Part shown: positions 45,375-54,763 of the stretch, piece after piece
How the letters are laid out: every line of letters starts with the position of its first letter
Numbering within the stretch: the stretch's first letter is position 1
From: Lunularia cruciata
Lineage: Eukaryota; Streptophyta; Marchantiopsida; Lunulariales; Lunulariaceae
Assembly (NCBI GenBank): GCA_948567375.1
Contig: OX419760.1
Location: 6,634,001 to 6,698,000 of the forward strand
Direction of reading: 5' to 3'
DNA: 64,000 nt
Translations under genes and position numbers: made by a program
The notes under the pieces: generated by a model
What the model was told of the DNA's origin: nothing
The model's input: the letters and a program-made list of their open reading frames with translations, nothing else
Databases searched by the model: none

Positions 45375-48062
45375 TCAAGTACATCTAGGACATAACCACT
45401 GTCCCTGAGGAACCACCGTGAGGGGAGGAGTCGTACATGCCATATGCCATCCTCTCGAACAGCTATCACACACTAACATAGTAGCAGCTCCACCAGAAGA
45501 GCCACATAACATACACCTCAAGCCTGCACGTACAAGTGCCAAGCTTGGGTCCATAGTACCATCAATGTTTGGGAGGTGGCATGGCGCACAATTGCGCACA
45601 TGATCCTTCCAAACAACACCATCACGTCCTTCTAACACAAGGACTCCAGATGGCAAAACCTCGCGCACTCTCAAGATAGTGCGGCCTATAGAAACATCAA
45701 GTGTCGTCGGTGCTGTCTGCTGTAGATATACATAATCGCCTGGATGAAATCGACGGATCGAGGGTCTATAACCTCCTCCTCGAATGGTAGCATAGTGTAA
45801 AGTATCTCTATGCTGAGCAATCGCCAAGTTCTCGAAGGCCATCGGCATCACTCTCTGAAAGATCTCTGCCCGCTGAGAACATGCGCTCATCCATACATCA
45901 GGGTCATCCAAGTCCAAAACTACAGTAGCATCTTGACGAATGGCTGCAGGTAAATCTGGATCTCGTCCATAGAGTAGAAAGTATGGAGAGAAGGATGCTA
46001 AGGAGGCTTGCCGGCTGAACCGATAGCCCATGGCCAACCAAGGTAACTGGAGATCCCAATCTCCCAAGTGGCCTCTCTGCAAACCATACTTTCGCAATCC
46101 TCTCTTCAACGTCTGAACCACTCTCTCTGCTAAGCCATCTGCCTCAGGGTGATCTCGGGATGTAGTACGATGATCAATCAAAGCCTTGTCACACAAGACC
46201 TGAAACTCTCCCAAGAACTCTGTACCCTGATCAGTCAAAACCTCAGCTGGTGCACCAAAATGACTAAGAACTCGATCCAGGAACGAGTAAGCTGTCCCTT
46301 CACTAGACTTGTCAGGAAGTGCCACCAACTCAATCCACTTGGAGAAGTGCTCCACCATCACCAAAACATACCGATGATGTCTCACAGTCAGCGGTAAAGG
46401 TCCGGCGAAGTCCAAACTCCAACGGTAACCCAATCCCATGATAGGTAATGGGTGTAACTGTGGTGTAGGAGCATTGAATGATGCTCTAACTCGGTCACAA
46501 ACCACACATCTGGCAACAAACTGCTGTACCTCGGTCTGCATACCGCGCCACCAATAATGACTCTGGAGTAAGTTATATGTACGCTTTACTCCAAAATGTC
46601 CTAGCTCCTCATGAGCATGACGGACCAACTGTGGTCTCTGTGATGGAAATGGTACTACTCGCACTCTACCATCCTCCCATGCACGCAAAAGGTGTCTACC
46701 CTCCAATCTGAACCGTCTGGCTCGCTGAAGAACACGGTCTCTCTCCTTGGCCCCAACTGTGCCACCCACAACACCAGTGCGAAGATAGTCCATCACTAAG
46801 ACATCATCATGAATGTCTCGCTGAACTGTACCAATATCTTCACTCTCTGGATCTGTGACCTCAATAACTCCTCCTGTATGCGCTGAGAGAGATACCACCA
46901 ATGTCTCTGCAAATATACACAGAAAGGCTGATGCATGCCAACCTGGCACCATCTCCTCATCTGTCTCACCATGCCAACGTGCTCCGGTCTGATCCTGCTG
47001 GCTGGGACATGGGTTTCTACTCAACCCATCTGCATCACGGTTCACCACTCCAGGTCTGTGAACAACCGTGAAATCATACTCCTGTAAAATCAGAGCCCAT
47101 CGTGCAAGCTTCCCTGAAAGCTTGTCGGACTCCATCAACCACTTCAGCGGCTGATGATCAATGATGAGAGTGAAGGGGTTACCAAATAGGTAACATCGGA
47201 AATGTGCTACTGCCCAAACTGCTGCCAAGCACTCTCCCTCATATGAACTATACTTCGCCTCCGCTGAATTGTTGGAGCGACTAGCATAGGCCACCACAAA
47301 CTCCTTCTCCTCATCATCATGTTGGGTGAGCACCGCTCCAAGCCCCAACATACTCCAATCAGTGTGAACCTGAAATGGTCGTCCCCTGATCGGTCTCCTC
47401 AAAATAGGAGCAGATGTCAACCTCTCCTTGAGCTCTACAAAAGCTCTCTCCTGCTCATCTCCCCAACACCACTCTTGTGTAAGCTTGGTCAGCTTCGTCA
47501 AGGCCTTGGCAATGGCACTAAATCCTCTAACATAGCGGCGATAGAAGTTCGCCAACCCAAGGAATGCTCGCACTCTGCTCACATTCGTAGGCCGAGGAAT
47601 ACGTGCAATAGCCTCCACCTTGGTCTGCTGAACACCAAGTCCTCCGGGGTAGATAGTGTGACCCAAATACTCAACCTGCTCATGGAAGAACCTACACTTC
47701 CCAGGATGTAATTTGAGTCCATGAGATCTCAACCTCTCAAACACCTCCAACAACTGTCGCTCATGCTCCTCCACAGTAGTGCTATACACCAAAATGTTAT
47801 CAATATAGCACCGAGCAAAATCCAGTCCAGCTAGGATCCTATCCATGACCCTCTGGAACTCAGCCGGAGCATTCTTCAACCCAAATGGTAAGAACCTCCA
47901 CTGATATAACACATCCTTGCCGTGAGGATCAATAGCCCAAAATGTTGTCTTGGACTTATCCTCCTCCCTGATCGGCAACTGATGATATCCCGCTCGAAGA
48001 TCCAAAGTACTGAAGACCTTTGCATGCCCAATCGCATCAAAAATCTCCTCCGGTGTAGGCAT
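45375..48062 (-). CDS. pol: element H RT, RNase H, integrase with C-terminal PHD finger
   Basis: 895 open codons, starting downstream of the true RT start because TAG at 48084-48086 precedes it. RT: FSTLDLRAGYHQ (17-28), PFGLKNAPAEFQ (59-70); the catalytic motif at 86-89 is Y-I-D-N instead of Y-x-D-D, so polymerase is probably dead. RNase H: D235, E275 and D302 region, ending DADGLSRNP. Integrase: HHCC (about 482-522), D551 (WSLDFAGP), D611 (LTDQGTEF), E646 (DGLAERVV). The last 46 residues form a PHD finger: C850, C853, C865, C868, H873, C876, C891, C894. PHD fingers usually read histone H3 tails, and here one occupies the place of a chromodomain. The PHD call is firm; its target is inference. 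Confidence 0.93.
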   Translation of the reverse strand: MPTPEEIFDAIGHAKVFSTLDLRAGYHQLPIREEDKSKTTFWAIDPHGKDVLYQWRFLPFGLKNAPAEFQRVMDRILAGLDFARCYIDNILVYSTTVEEHERQLLEVFERLRSHGLKLHPGKCRFFHEQVEYLGHTIYPGGLGVQQTKVEAIARIPRPTNVSRVRAFLGLANFYRRYVRGFSAIAKALTKLTKLTQEWCWGDEQERAFVELKERLTSAPILRRPIRGRPFQVHTDWSMLGLGAVLTQHDDEEKEFVVAYASRSNNSAEAKYSSYEGECLAAVWAVAHFRCYLFGNPFTLIIDHQPLKWLMESDKLSGKLARWALILQEYDFTVVHRPGVVNRDADGLSRNPCPSQQDQTGARWHGETDEEMVPGWHASAFLCIFAETLVVSLSAHTGGVIEVTDPESEDIGTVQRDIHDDVLVMDYLRTGVVGGTVGAKERDRVLQRARRFRLEGRHLLRAWEDGRVRVVPFPSQRPQLVRHAHEELGHFGVKRTYNLLQSHYWWRGMQTEVQQFVARCVVCDRVRASFNAPTPQLHPLPIMGLGYRWSLDFAGPLPLTVRHHRYVLVMVEHFSKWIELVALPDKSSEGTAYSFLDRVLSHFGAPAEVLTDQGTEFLGEFQVLCDKALIDHRTTSRDHPEADGLAERVVQTLKRGLRKYGLQRGHLGDWDLQLPWLAMGYRFSRQASLASFSPYFLLYGRDPDLPAAIRQDATVVLDLDDPDVWMSACSQRAEIFQRVMPMAFENLAIAQHRDTLHYATIRGGGYRPSIRRFHPGDYVYLQQTAPTTLDVSIGRTILRVREVLPSGVLVLEGRDGVVWKDHVRNCAPCHLPNIDGTMDPSLALVRAGLRCMLCGSSGGAATMLVCDSCSRGWHMACTTPPLTVVPQGQWLCPRCT

Positions 48063-48083
48063 GGCATACCGATCAGCCCTGGT

Positions 48084-48381
48084 CTATCGGTTGATAGGAC
48101 GATAATCTCCACACATCCGCCTATCTGTATAGTTGCCATGCATATCCTTCTTGGCTGGCATCACTATCGCTAAATGCATACTCTCCATGTGAAATCTCCA
48201 CCAAACCAGCCTCAAAAAGGTCACTACTCCGGCTCTGAATCAATGTCCTCTCCATCTCACTATATTGATAAGGACGTCGGAAAACAGGTGTGTCGCTAGT
48301 CAGCTCAATCCATATACCAGGTCCCTTCAAAGCACCCAAATCCTTCATACTGAAGGCAAAACAACTCGTGTGACTCCTCAA
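48084..48381 (-). pseudogene. pol: element H RT N-terminal segment with frameshift and TAG
   Basis: In the upstream frame the protein reads FRRPYQYSEMERTLIQSRSS and GLVEISHGEYA, the usual gypsy lead-in to RT, and then derails near 48175. The expected continuation (VMPAKKDMHGNYTDRRMCGD) is in the next frame and runs to TAG at 48084-48086, probably a former CAG. The two frames together give a normal RT start. Confidence 0.85.
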
Positions 48382-48483
48382 GAACCTCCAAACCCTTCGT
48401 CTTTCCTCTTCAGTAAGCTTGGGTCCAAGATCTGGCTCCCAAGTATCCTCTGTAACTGTAGTAGGAGTGGAAGACGTACTGAC

Positions 48484-48492
48484 TGGCTGCTA
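48484..48492 (-). promoter_or_regulatory. possible stop-codon readthrough context
   Basis: On the minus strand the stop that ends the methyltransferase frame is TAG CAG CCA. UAG followed by CAR-YYA is the tobamovirus-type readthrough signal. Downstream codons continue in the same frame into RT. It may be programmed or just another CAG-to-TAG loss. Confidence 0.4.
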
Positions 48493-49902
48493 CATTGGGC
48501 CCTTGGGAGCAATGGTGTCATGCTCCCGACCACTAGAGGTCCCAACCTCTGTGTGAAAAACTCCCTCCACTCTGGCTGCAAGCTCCATACGTCCTCTGGC
48601 TGCATCCCATGTGGACCAAGGGTGTAATCCAAGTAGCCCACGCTCACCTGGATGGACTCCAAGTAGACCACTCTCCCTAGTAGCTATTGGATGTGTCCCA
48701 AGAATACCATGTCCACTCGGTCCATCGCCCCCAGCATGTGCCTGAATTGTCTCGATAGGCACAGGGCTCATAAGTGTCCGAGTGGTGATGCCTATCAAGC
48801 GCATCCTACGCTGCTCTGCCAAACCAAGGCTCACAATCCAGGTCAAACAGTTCAGGTCCATAGCCTGACCTAACACCTGACGCCTGGATGCCTCTGACAC
48901 TGCTGGAACAGCGGTAATACCGGTGCGAAAACCCATCGCCCGCTCTCTCTCATCAGCATTGGGCTCCACCAACTGCTGTAACTGTGAGTCCCAAACAAGT
49001 CCAAGTCCTCCCTCTCGAAAAGCATGAGAGCCTGGGAAACTCATGAGTGTGGGAAATGCAGCTCTAGGCTGTCCAACTAGGTTCACCACTGCCATGGGTG
49101 ACCTATCAGCCACTACCACTGTCTGAGACTGACGTCCAGCATCCAAGATATCATCAACAAGAATGTGGTCTAGTCGCTGAATCCCATCATAACTACGCTG
49201 TAGAACCTCTCTGGGTAAAAGGTTCGTCCACCAAAGACAAAGACGATGAGCCCGTGATCCCACTCTGGCTGCATCTAACAATACAGCAGGTCCCATCCAA
49301 GAATGGACCTGATGTGTACTCGCCACCACTCTAGTGCGAGAATCACCCATCAATGGAACGTTCTCCAAAAGGTAAGCTGGAGAAACAGACTGATGAACCT
49401 GGAGATGTCGTAGTATCCGTAACATCTCCCAAAACACACCAGAACGAGGATCCTGAAGACCCAAACCGCGGCCCGCACGTGTATGTCCCTGACATGGCCA
49501 TCCAGAAATCACCAAGTGAATGGGCCCATGTCTCTCTAGGTCATGCGCCCCCAATAAGGAAATGTCTCCTGGTAAGGCCTTCTGGTAACCTCTGACTGCT
49601 GACATCGGTAATAACTCCGGATACCGATAGGCCAAGTGTGCCACATGATGTAGAGAGACTCGCCTAGCAGTCTCATCTCTCTCTACATACAAGTACCTCT
49701 GTACTCGGATACCCGCCTGTAACACCGCAGCTAGTCCGGTGTTGATCCCACCAAACAACTCTAATAGACATATCCCCTCTACTGGATACTGCCAAGCAAT
49801 GAGTGTGGTATCCAGAGGTGTCAAAGCAATCGCCTCTGGAGGCTCATCCTCACACTCATCCCCTGATGGTACGAAGGCTCCACTCCAAGCCTGCTGCACC
49901 AA
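48490..49902 (-). CDS. retrotransposon-encoded C5 cytosine-DNA methyltransferase domain
   Basis: 470 open codons in the same frame as gag-protease and the start of RT, between TAG codons. Predicted role: transfer of methyl from S-adenosylmethionine to cytosine C5. Motif I LLELFGGINTGLAAVLQAGI (47-66), motif II YVERDE (72-77), motif IV ISGWPCQGHTRAG (132-144) with catalytic C137, motif VI LLENVPL (178-184), motif VIII ARVGSRAHRLCLWWTNL (212-228), an RAMGF segment (321-325) and motif X RRQVLGQAMDL (340-350). The order is linear, not permuted as in plant DRM enzymes. AHR-x-x-x-W in motif VIII and RRQVLGQ recall DNMT3-type enzymes. All catalytic motifs look intact. A repeated GLLG-x-HP linker follows before RT. 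No separate reader domain is seen in this part. Confidence 0.92.
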   Translation of the reverse strand: MVQQAWSGAFVPSGDECEDEPPEAIALTPLDTTLIAWQYPVEGICLLELFGGINTGLAAVLQAGIRVQRYLYVERDETARRVSLHHVAHLAYRYPELLPMSAVRGYQKALPGDISLLGAHDLERHGPIHLVISGWPCQGHTRAGRGLGLQDPRSGVFWEMLRILRHLQVHQSVSPAYLLENVPLMGDSRTRVVASTHQVHSWMGPAVLLDAARVGSRAHRLCLWWTNLLPREVLQRSYDGIQRLDHILVDDILDAGRQSQTVVVADRSPMAVVNLVGQPRAAFPTLMSFPGSHAFREGGLGLVWDSQLQQLVEPNADERERAMGFRTGITAVPAVSEASRRQVLGQAMDLNCLTWIVSLGLAEQRRMRLIGITTRTLMSPVPIETIQAHAGGDGPSGHGILGTHPIATRESGLLGVHPGERGLLGLHPWSTWDAARGRMELAARVEGVFHTEVGTSSGREHDTIAPKGPM

Positions 49903-49914
49903 CTGATCTGCATG

Positions 49915-50364
49915 CTACTGCAATGCCTCCTCTGAACTCCACAATGGAACATCCAAGGTGGATGGAACAATCCCACTTGTACTCCATAGCCGAGTGATCT
50001 CCTCTGGTACTGGAGTATCCTCTGCATGGGCGTTCCCCTCCAACAAGTCACCAGGCCAAGTAACTGCACCGCTGAAAGCCAAAACTGATGCTGCCATGGT
50101 CCCGGACTGTAGTGAGCCAAGACTGCCACTACTAAAGCGTACTGGTAGGCGACATACCCGTCCCTCACCAGACTGCCAACCAGGTCTATAAGAGGCTGTC
50201 TCCTCCCAATAGTCAATACTGAAACCCATAGGGTATAACACTGCTCCCCCAACTAGCACATCATATGACTCAGCTATCGTCGCAATAGCCTGAGCTCTCA
50301 CCACCGAGCTATCAGTCGGATGACCAGGCTGAACCTGGACAACAAGCTCCCCACATGTGATGTA
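49915..50364 (-). pseudogene. pol: element H protease C-terminal part and linker
   Basis: Same frame as gag-protease, after TAG at 50365-50367 and before TAG at 49915-49917. YDVLVGGAVLYPMGFSIDYW resembles the retropepsin segment that normally reads YDVLLG. The rest (PVPEEITRLWSTSGIVPST) links to the methyltransferase. Both TAG codons are explained by CAG to TAG. Confidence 0.75.
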
Positions 50365-52776
50365 CTATGTCGAACCACCACCTAGAGATGTCTGGATCTG
50401 AAATGGACACCTCTCCACATTGGTCTTCCGTAACTCCAGACCAACAACTGCAGCCTTCCCCAACATAAGGGGCTGCGCACCAGAGTCTAACAAGACTCTC
50501 TGTGGTGTATAGACCTTCCCTGAAGGTCCTACCAAACGAAAGATCCCCCTCTGGTTATCCAATAGGACAACACCAGGTGTAAACCGCGCTCTCTCAAAGG
50601 CCGGTCTAGCTGGCAACTCCTCCAGTCTAGCCGCTGCTGCCTGCCATAAACCACTGGTCGCTGAACGGATCCCATGCTCCTCAAACAAGTCAGCTCCACT
50701 ACCAACCACCTCTGCTCTAGTAGTAGGAACTGCACCATCCCTACTCTCACACAACGTGGCAGCCAACCGGAACACTGGGGCTAGGTCCACTCCCAATGTA
50801 AACATGTCATTGGCTGAAAATAAAGGATGCCGCATAATCAGCTGAGCCGCCCCCAACATCATGCTAGACTCAGTCTGTGTAGTAGCAGGTGGCTGACTAG
50901 CAGGTACTCCATCAAGTACTCCATCACCACCTACCACACCTGCACTGGGACGTCTAGGAACCATGGATGTCGTCTGCAATGCCTCAGATAGCGTGAAAGA
51001 CTGGGGAAGTCTGACCTGTCTCCCAACCTCTCCTCTCTGTGGGTCCAACTCCACTGATGCTCCTCTAGGCTCTGGAGCACGTACTGCACTCCTAGTCACT
51101 GCTGCAAATGCATCCACCTGTGCTGCTCCGCACATGAAGTCCAAAGCATCTCTATCACCAGCATATGAGGTGGAAGCCTCAGCACCTGAATCTGATCTCC
51201 TATGAGCAATAGCCATACTAGCCAATCTCTGCTCCAACTGCTCAATCCGAGTAGCCATAGCTGTGTCAGAAGTAAGGGCAGGTACTGCACCCCTACTAGG
51301 TGTAGATCCTCTACCACCACCTCTACCACCTCGTCCTCCATGAACTGGAGCTCCTCTACTACCTGCCATAGCAGCCCTACCACTCCGTAACTCCGGGTGT
51401 AGGTCAAAACACCGGTCACTAGTATGACCAAATCTATGGCAGTGCTCATACTGCCTCTGTGCTGGCTGTGATGCACCAGAGGTATCAGGTCCGCTGCCCT
51501 GAGTACACTCTCTCCTATGGTGAGGTCCACCACAAGTCCAACAAGCAACACCACCACTCACTGGCTGCTGCTGACCCGAAAATGAGGGTAAGGGTCTAAC
51601 TCCACTAGGCCCTCCACTCGCTCCATAGGATCTGGGCTGTCCACCCTGTCCTCGAAAACCAACTGGGCGTGGTGCACTCTGCTGCACTCTAGAAGAAGTC
51701 ACAACCGTGGATGAGGTCTCTCTACCAAATCCAGCTGTCACCACTCTCTCCTCCACCATGTTGAGCTCAATACGCTCAGCCAAACCAAAGACTACTGCCA
51801 AAGTGGGCGAAGTAGCCTGCAACAATGTAGCATCACGAACTCTACGTCGCAACTCCCTGTCCAGTATCCCATACCAAAACTGGACTGCTTGGGCCTCAGT
51901 AACTCCCTGAGTGAAACTGATCAGCCGCCTCATGCGAGTGTATGCCTCGCGTAGGCTCTCTCCAGCCTTCCGCTGGAACTCTTGCAAGCTCCTCAGCTTG
52001 TCAGTCCGCACTCCCTGGTAGTTCTGCCTCAAACATAGGAAGAACTCCACCATGGGGTTAAACCCCGGTACCACACCACCTCCTGCAGCGGTACCTCCAC
52101 TCGTAGTAGCACTATCTCCAGCTAGTGCACCTCCACTAGCTCCACCAACACTACTCGAGCTAGAACTTGTAGGTACAGCCGACCTACTCCTGGCCACCGA
52201 ACCTGAAGTGATGGAGACATAGTGTGGAGACCAATACTGTCTCCATAACTCAATCTCCTCCAAATGAGCTCTCCTGAACTCATGGTAGTCGTCCATCGGT
52301 GGACCCTCCAAGTGCTGAAACAACCCCTTCCATGCCATGAAGGGTGTGAACAAAGTCGGGTTCCGCATCTGCTGCAGATCACACCAACTATCGAACTCCT
52401 GGATGAAGTCATCCAACTCAATGGTACCCACTGTACCAGAGTAACGCCTAGGGCCTTTGGAGGCCCCATAAATCTCGTCCATGTCCCACAACAAGGGTGC
52501 GGACACACCAAGTGCACTCTCAACTGAATCAGCTCTTGTGTCGAACTCCAACTCAGAGTCAATCTCCTCCCTCACTGGGACCTGAGATACAGGCTGATAC
52601 CGAGCACCACTCTGAGTAAACCCACTGCGTACTGCAGGGCTAACTCCTCTGGAATCTCCAAAGAACTCCGTCGTGACAAAGTAACCACACCAACAAACCC
52701 AAACCACCAACTGCAACAGCAAGTCGCAACCGCAAGTGCCCCACCAAGTGCCAACACCACCGCGTGCCAACACCAA
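50365..52776 (-). CDS. gag: element H gag and aspartic protease core
   Basis: 803 open codons. Met99 (52482) is a more likely start than Met1, because residues 1-60 are unusually rich in W, C and V. Gag: DDFIQEFDSWCDLQQMRNP (122-140), capsid-like NYQGVRTDKLRSLQEFQRKA (252-271) to about 345. Zinc knuckles: CWTCGGPHHRREC (412-424) and YEHCHRFGHTSDRC (443-456), the second with tyrosine for its first cysteine. A glycine- and arginine-rich patch is near 475-490. The protease core VLLDSGAQPLMLGKAAVVGL (761-780) has D764-S765-G766 intact. The frame ends at TAG 50365, 37 residues after the catalytic triad. Confidence 0.9.
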   Translation of the reverse strand: MVLARGGVGTWWGTCGCDLLLQLVVWVCWCGYFVTTEFFGDSRGVSPAVRSGFTQSGARYQPVSQVPVREEIDSELEFDTRADSVESALGVSAPLLWDMDEIYGASKGPRRYSGTVGTIELDDFIQEFDSWCDLQQMRNPTLFTPFMAWKGLFQHLEGPPMDDYHEFRRAHLEEIELWRQYWSPHYVSITSGSVARSRSAVPTSSSSSSVGGASGGALAGDSATTSGGTAAGGGVVPGFNPMVEFFLCLRQNYQGVRTDKLRSLQEFQRKAGESLREAYTRMRRLISFTQGVTEAQAVQFWYGILDRELRRRVRDATLLQATSPTLAVVFGLAERIELNMVEERVVTAGFGRETSSTVVTSSRVQQSAPRPVGFRGQGGQPRSYGASGGPSGVRPLPSFSGQQQPVSGGVACWTCGGPHHRRECTQGSGPDTSGASQPAQRQYEHCHRFGHTSDRCFDLHPELRSGRAAMAGSRGAPVHGGRGGRGGGRGSTPSRGAVPALTSDTAMATRIEQLEQRLASMAIAHRRSDSGAEASTSYAGDRDALDFMCGAAQVDAFAAVTRSAVRAPEPRGASVELDPQRGEVGRQVRLPQSFTLSEALQTTSMVPRRPSAGVVGGDGVLDGVPASQPPATTQTESSMMLGAAQLIMRHPLFSANDMFTLGVDLAPVFRLAATLCESRDGAVPTTRAEVVGSGADLFEEHGIRSATSGLWQAAAARLEELPARPAFERARFTPGVVLLDNQRGIFRLVGPSGKVYTPQRVLLDSGAQPLMLGKAAVVGLELRKTNVERCPFQIQTSLGGGST

Positions 52777-53579
52777 CTAAAACACCACCCACTAATGTAA
52801 CTCTAACCGAGATAACTACACTAGGGGAAGGGCAACCTGTAACCTGCCATCATAACATGCACTCTCACGGTCTGCAGGTCATCACTTCCTGCCTCACCGG
52901 AGAGAAACAAAGGTAGTCTGATTGGTCATCACTCCAGCCTCACCACCGAGAGCACACCAGAGCACCAACGCTCAAAAGTCAAGGCACCTCACACAAACGT
53001 GGTGCACAAACAGGAAGCAGAGAATGGAGGGGATCCAATCACAAGAAATCTAAACGAAAACCCTCCATCTCATAACACAACACGGGACTGACTCTGCCAC
53101 CATTTGGCATTTGACATAAGAGTAGTTCGTATCTAAGTCCTAAGCTACCAGGATCACCAAGAATGGGATCAAACTGCCTCTCCTAGCCAAAGCTACATGT
53201 GTATAGATAACAGTGGCACAGTCACTATGACAACAAGTGAGGGTGGACCAGTTGGCTAGGGCACCAGGAACAAGAGATCTAGGGGTCAAACCTTGTTGCG
53301 CACAATCTAGCAAGAAAGGCAGATTTTGCCAACCAATGACCAAGATCTACACTAAACTAGCTAGCCTCACGCCAGCAAGCTGGCTTGTTGGCCCTTCTGG
53401 CCCTTCTAGGCCTTCGTAGCCTCTCATAGCCCACAGCCCTATGCCTCGAAGCCTCTAAAAGCCAAATGAGGCCTTTCTTGTTGCCACTTCGAACCTCCTC
53501 CAAAATTGGCAAAACTTCTCCAAATCTGCGAAACTCCTCCAAACTAGCGAAACTTCTCCAAATCTGGCCAAACAGTGAA
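52777..53579 (-). other. element H 5' leader
   Basis: About 800 bp between the recognisable right LTR and gag. On the minus strand 53380-53580 has imperfect tandem copies of a 19-bp unit (AGATTTGGAGAAGTTTCGC and variants). TGGTGGCAGAGT (53091-53102) resembles the Met-tRNA primer site at 9 of 12 bases and could mark the LTR end, which would make the 5' LTR about 907 bp. 52830-53075 resembles the end of insert G. Confidence 0.5.
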
Positions 53580-54009
53580 ACTCAACTCAACTCAACTCAG
53601 ATCAGTACTTGATCTGTCACTCTATAAACTGCCAACAACTGGGCACTGATTACAGTCAAGCCACACCCACTCAAGCATAGAAAATCCAGGTGATGCTCGC
53701 CGGCCTCTGTCCACCATAGCCAGGAACTCGAAGGCTCAACATCAGAGAAGTGAGCTCTCTGGAGCTCACTTCGAAACTATACCCCCTGGACTCGAGCTAG
53801 CCCTGAAACCCTAACGGTCCCGCTGACGGCACACTCGACGGTGCAAACGGTGCAAAGTGACGGTGGGCCCCACCGTGAAGTCAGTACCCCGAACACAAAA
53901 TCTAACCGTCGGAAAGTAGTCCCTGAGAAATAGCTAGAATAACTCTAACTACCATCACTGGAACTCCAGTGTCCGAGCATCTAGATGCGGAACTACAAAT
54001 GGCGTGACA
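53580..54009 (-). repeat. element H 5' LTR, matching part
   Basis: It starts TGTCACGCCATTTGTAG at 54009 on the minus strand and matches the 3' LTR for 430 bp, differing at about five transitions. Past the GAGTTGA repeats at 53580 the sequence no longer matches the 3' LTR: the 104-bp tail is missing here. Confidence 0.85.
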
Positions 54010-54763
54010 AATTTGATTAGACCCAATGACAAATTCAAGTATAACACTAAGATAAGAATTATTGATTAGATTTTTTGGCATCTTTGAGTAAGACATCTAA
54101 GAATAATCAATCCCAAGATGGAAATTTTGTCAATGAAGTAGCCATAGAGCAAGCTCTAGAAGAAGATATTCCTATTTTTGCAATGTGGATCAAGCTAATT
54201 GTGTGTGGAGAATCTGATAAGGGTTAGAAGCCTCATCAAGCAATGGTTATCAAGGAGTTCAAGAGTTGTAGATGTGTTTCCAGATGATCTGTCAAAGGGG
54301 TTACCCTCTAATTTTGGTATGTCTTTCAAGGTCAAGTTATTACTAGGAAGTACTCTAATGAGTAGATCAATCTCTTGGCTCTCACCAAAGGAGTTGGGAG
54401 AGCTTCAAGTAACACTAATAGAGTTGTTGGAGAAGGATTTCATATGACTAGTTCATCTCCTTGGAGAGCATTAATACTCTTTATCTCAATAAAAGATGGA
54501 AGACTTCATTTTTGTATTGATAATCATGGCCTCAATAAACAAAAAATGAAGAATGTCTATCCTTTACCTCAAATTAATAACTTGCTAGATTAATTGAGTG
54601 GAGTACAACATTTCTCCAAGTTGGATGTTCAAAGCGGTTATTGGCAGATTCCTATTGATAGAGAGGATGTGCAAAAGATTACCTTTTGCACAAGGTATGG
54701 GCATTTTGAATGGAGAGTTCTATCTTTTGGGTTCGTTAATGCTTTTGTAGTCTTCATGGATCA
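54010..54763 (+). pseudogene. E1 fragment, B-family protease to RT
   Basis: It continues the E1 protease from 44546. The RT lead-in VFPDDLSKGLPSNFG is at about 54270. Then come KDGRLHFCIDNHGLNKQKMK, FSKLDVQSGYWQIPIDREDV and [20 protein letters not shown], ending VFMDH where the LTR of E2 begins. Stops and shifts are frequent. Confidence 0.8.

Larger units (their letters stand above)
44547..54009 (-). mobile_element. element H: gypsy retrotransposon encoding a DNA cytosine methyltransferase and a PHD finger
   Basis: Minus-strand order: LTR, leader, gag, aspartic protease, C5 DNA methyltransferase, RT, RNase H, integrase, PHD finger, polypurine tract, LTR. Gag to the start of RT share one frame; the rest follows after a frameshift near 48175. 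The shared parts of the two LTRs differ at about five sites in 430 bp, all transitions, so the insertion is fairly recent. Its flanks join into a continuous B-family protease sequence, with AATT-type bases on both sides as a near target duplication. It is visibly richer in GC and CG than its neighbours. It is damaged by four TAG codons, one frameshift and an RT active-site change. Confidence 0.93.

Noticed and set aside
48490..49902. The methyltransferase as a host gene caught by chance
   Set aside because: It shares its frame with the gag-protease upstream and the RT lead-in downstream and lies between matched LTRs, so it belongs to the element.
48490..49902. A DRM-type (motif-permuted) plant methyltransferase
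   Set aside because: Motif I comes before IV, VI, VIII and X, the linear order; DRM enzymes are permuted.
49915..50367. The TAG codons at 50365 and 49915 as readthrough sites
   Set aside because: They are followed by TAC ATC and CAT GCA, which do not fit CAR-YYA, and the first one cuts the protease domain.
51707..52527. Plus-strand open frames across the gag of element H
   Set aside because: They are shadows of the 803-codon minus-strand frame with clear gag motifs.
53340..53460. Possible host exon in the leader of element H (minus-strand frame rich in arginine)
   Set aside because: It lies between the LTR and gag, consists partly of short repeats and has no recognised motif.
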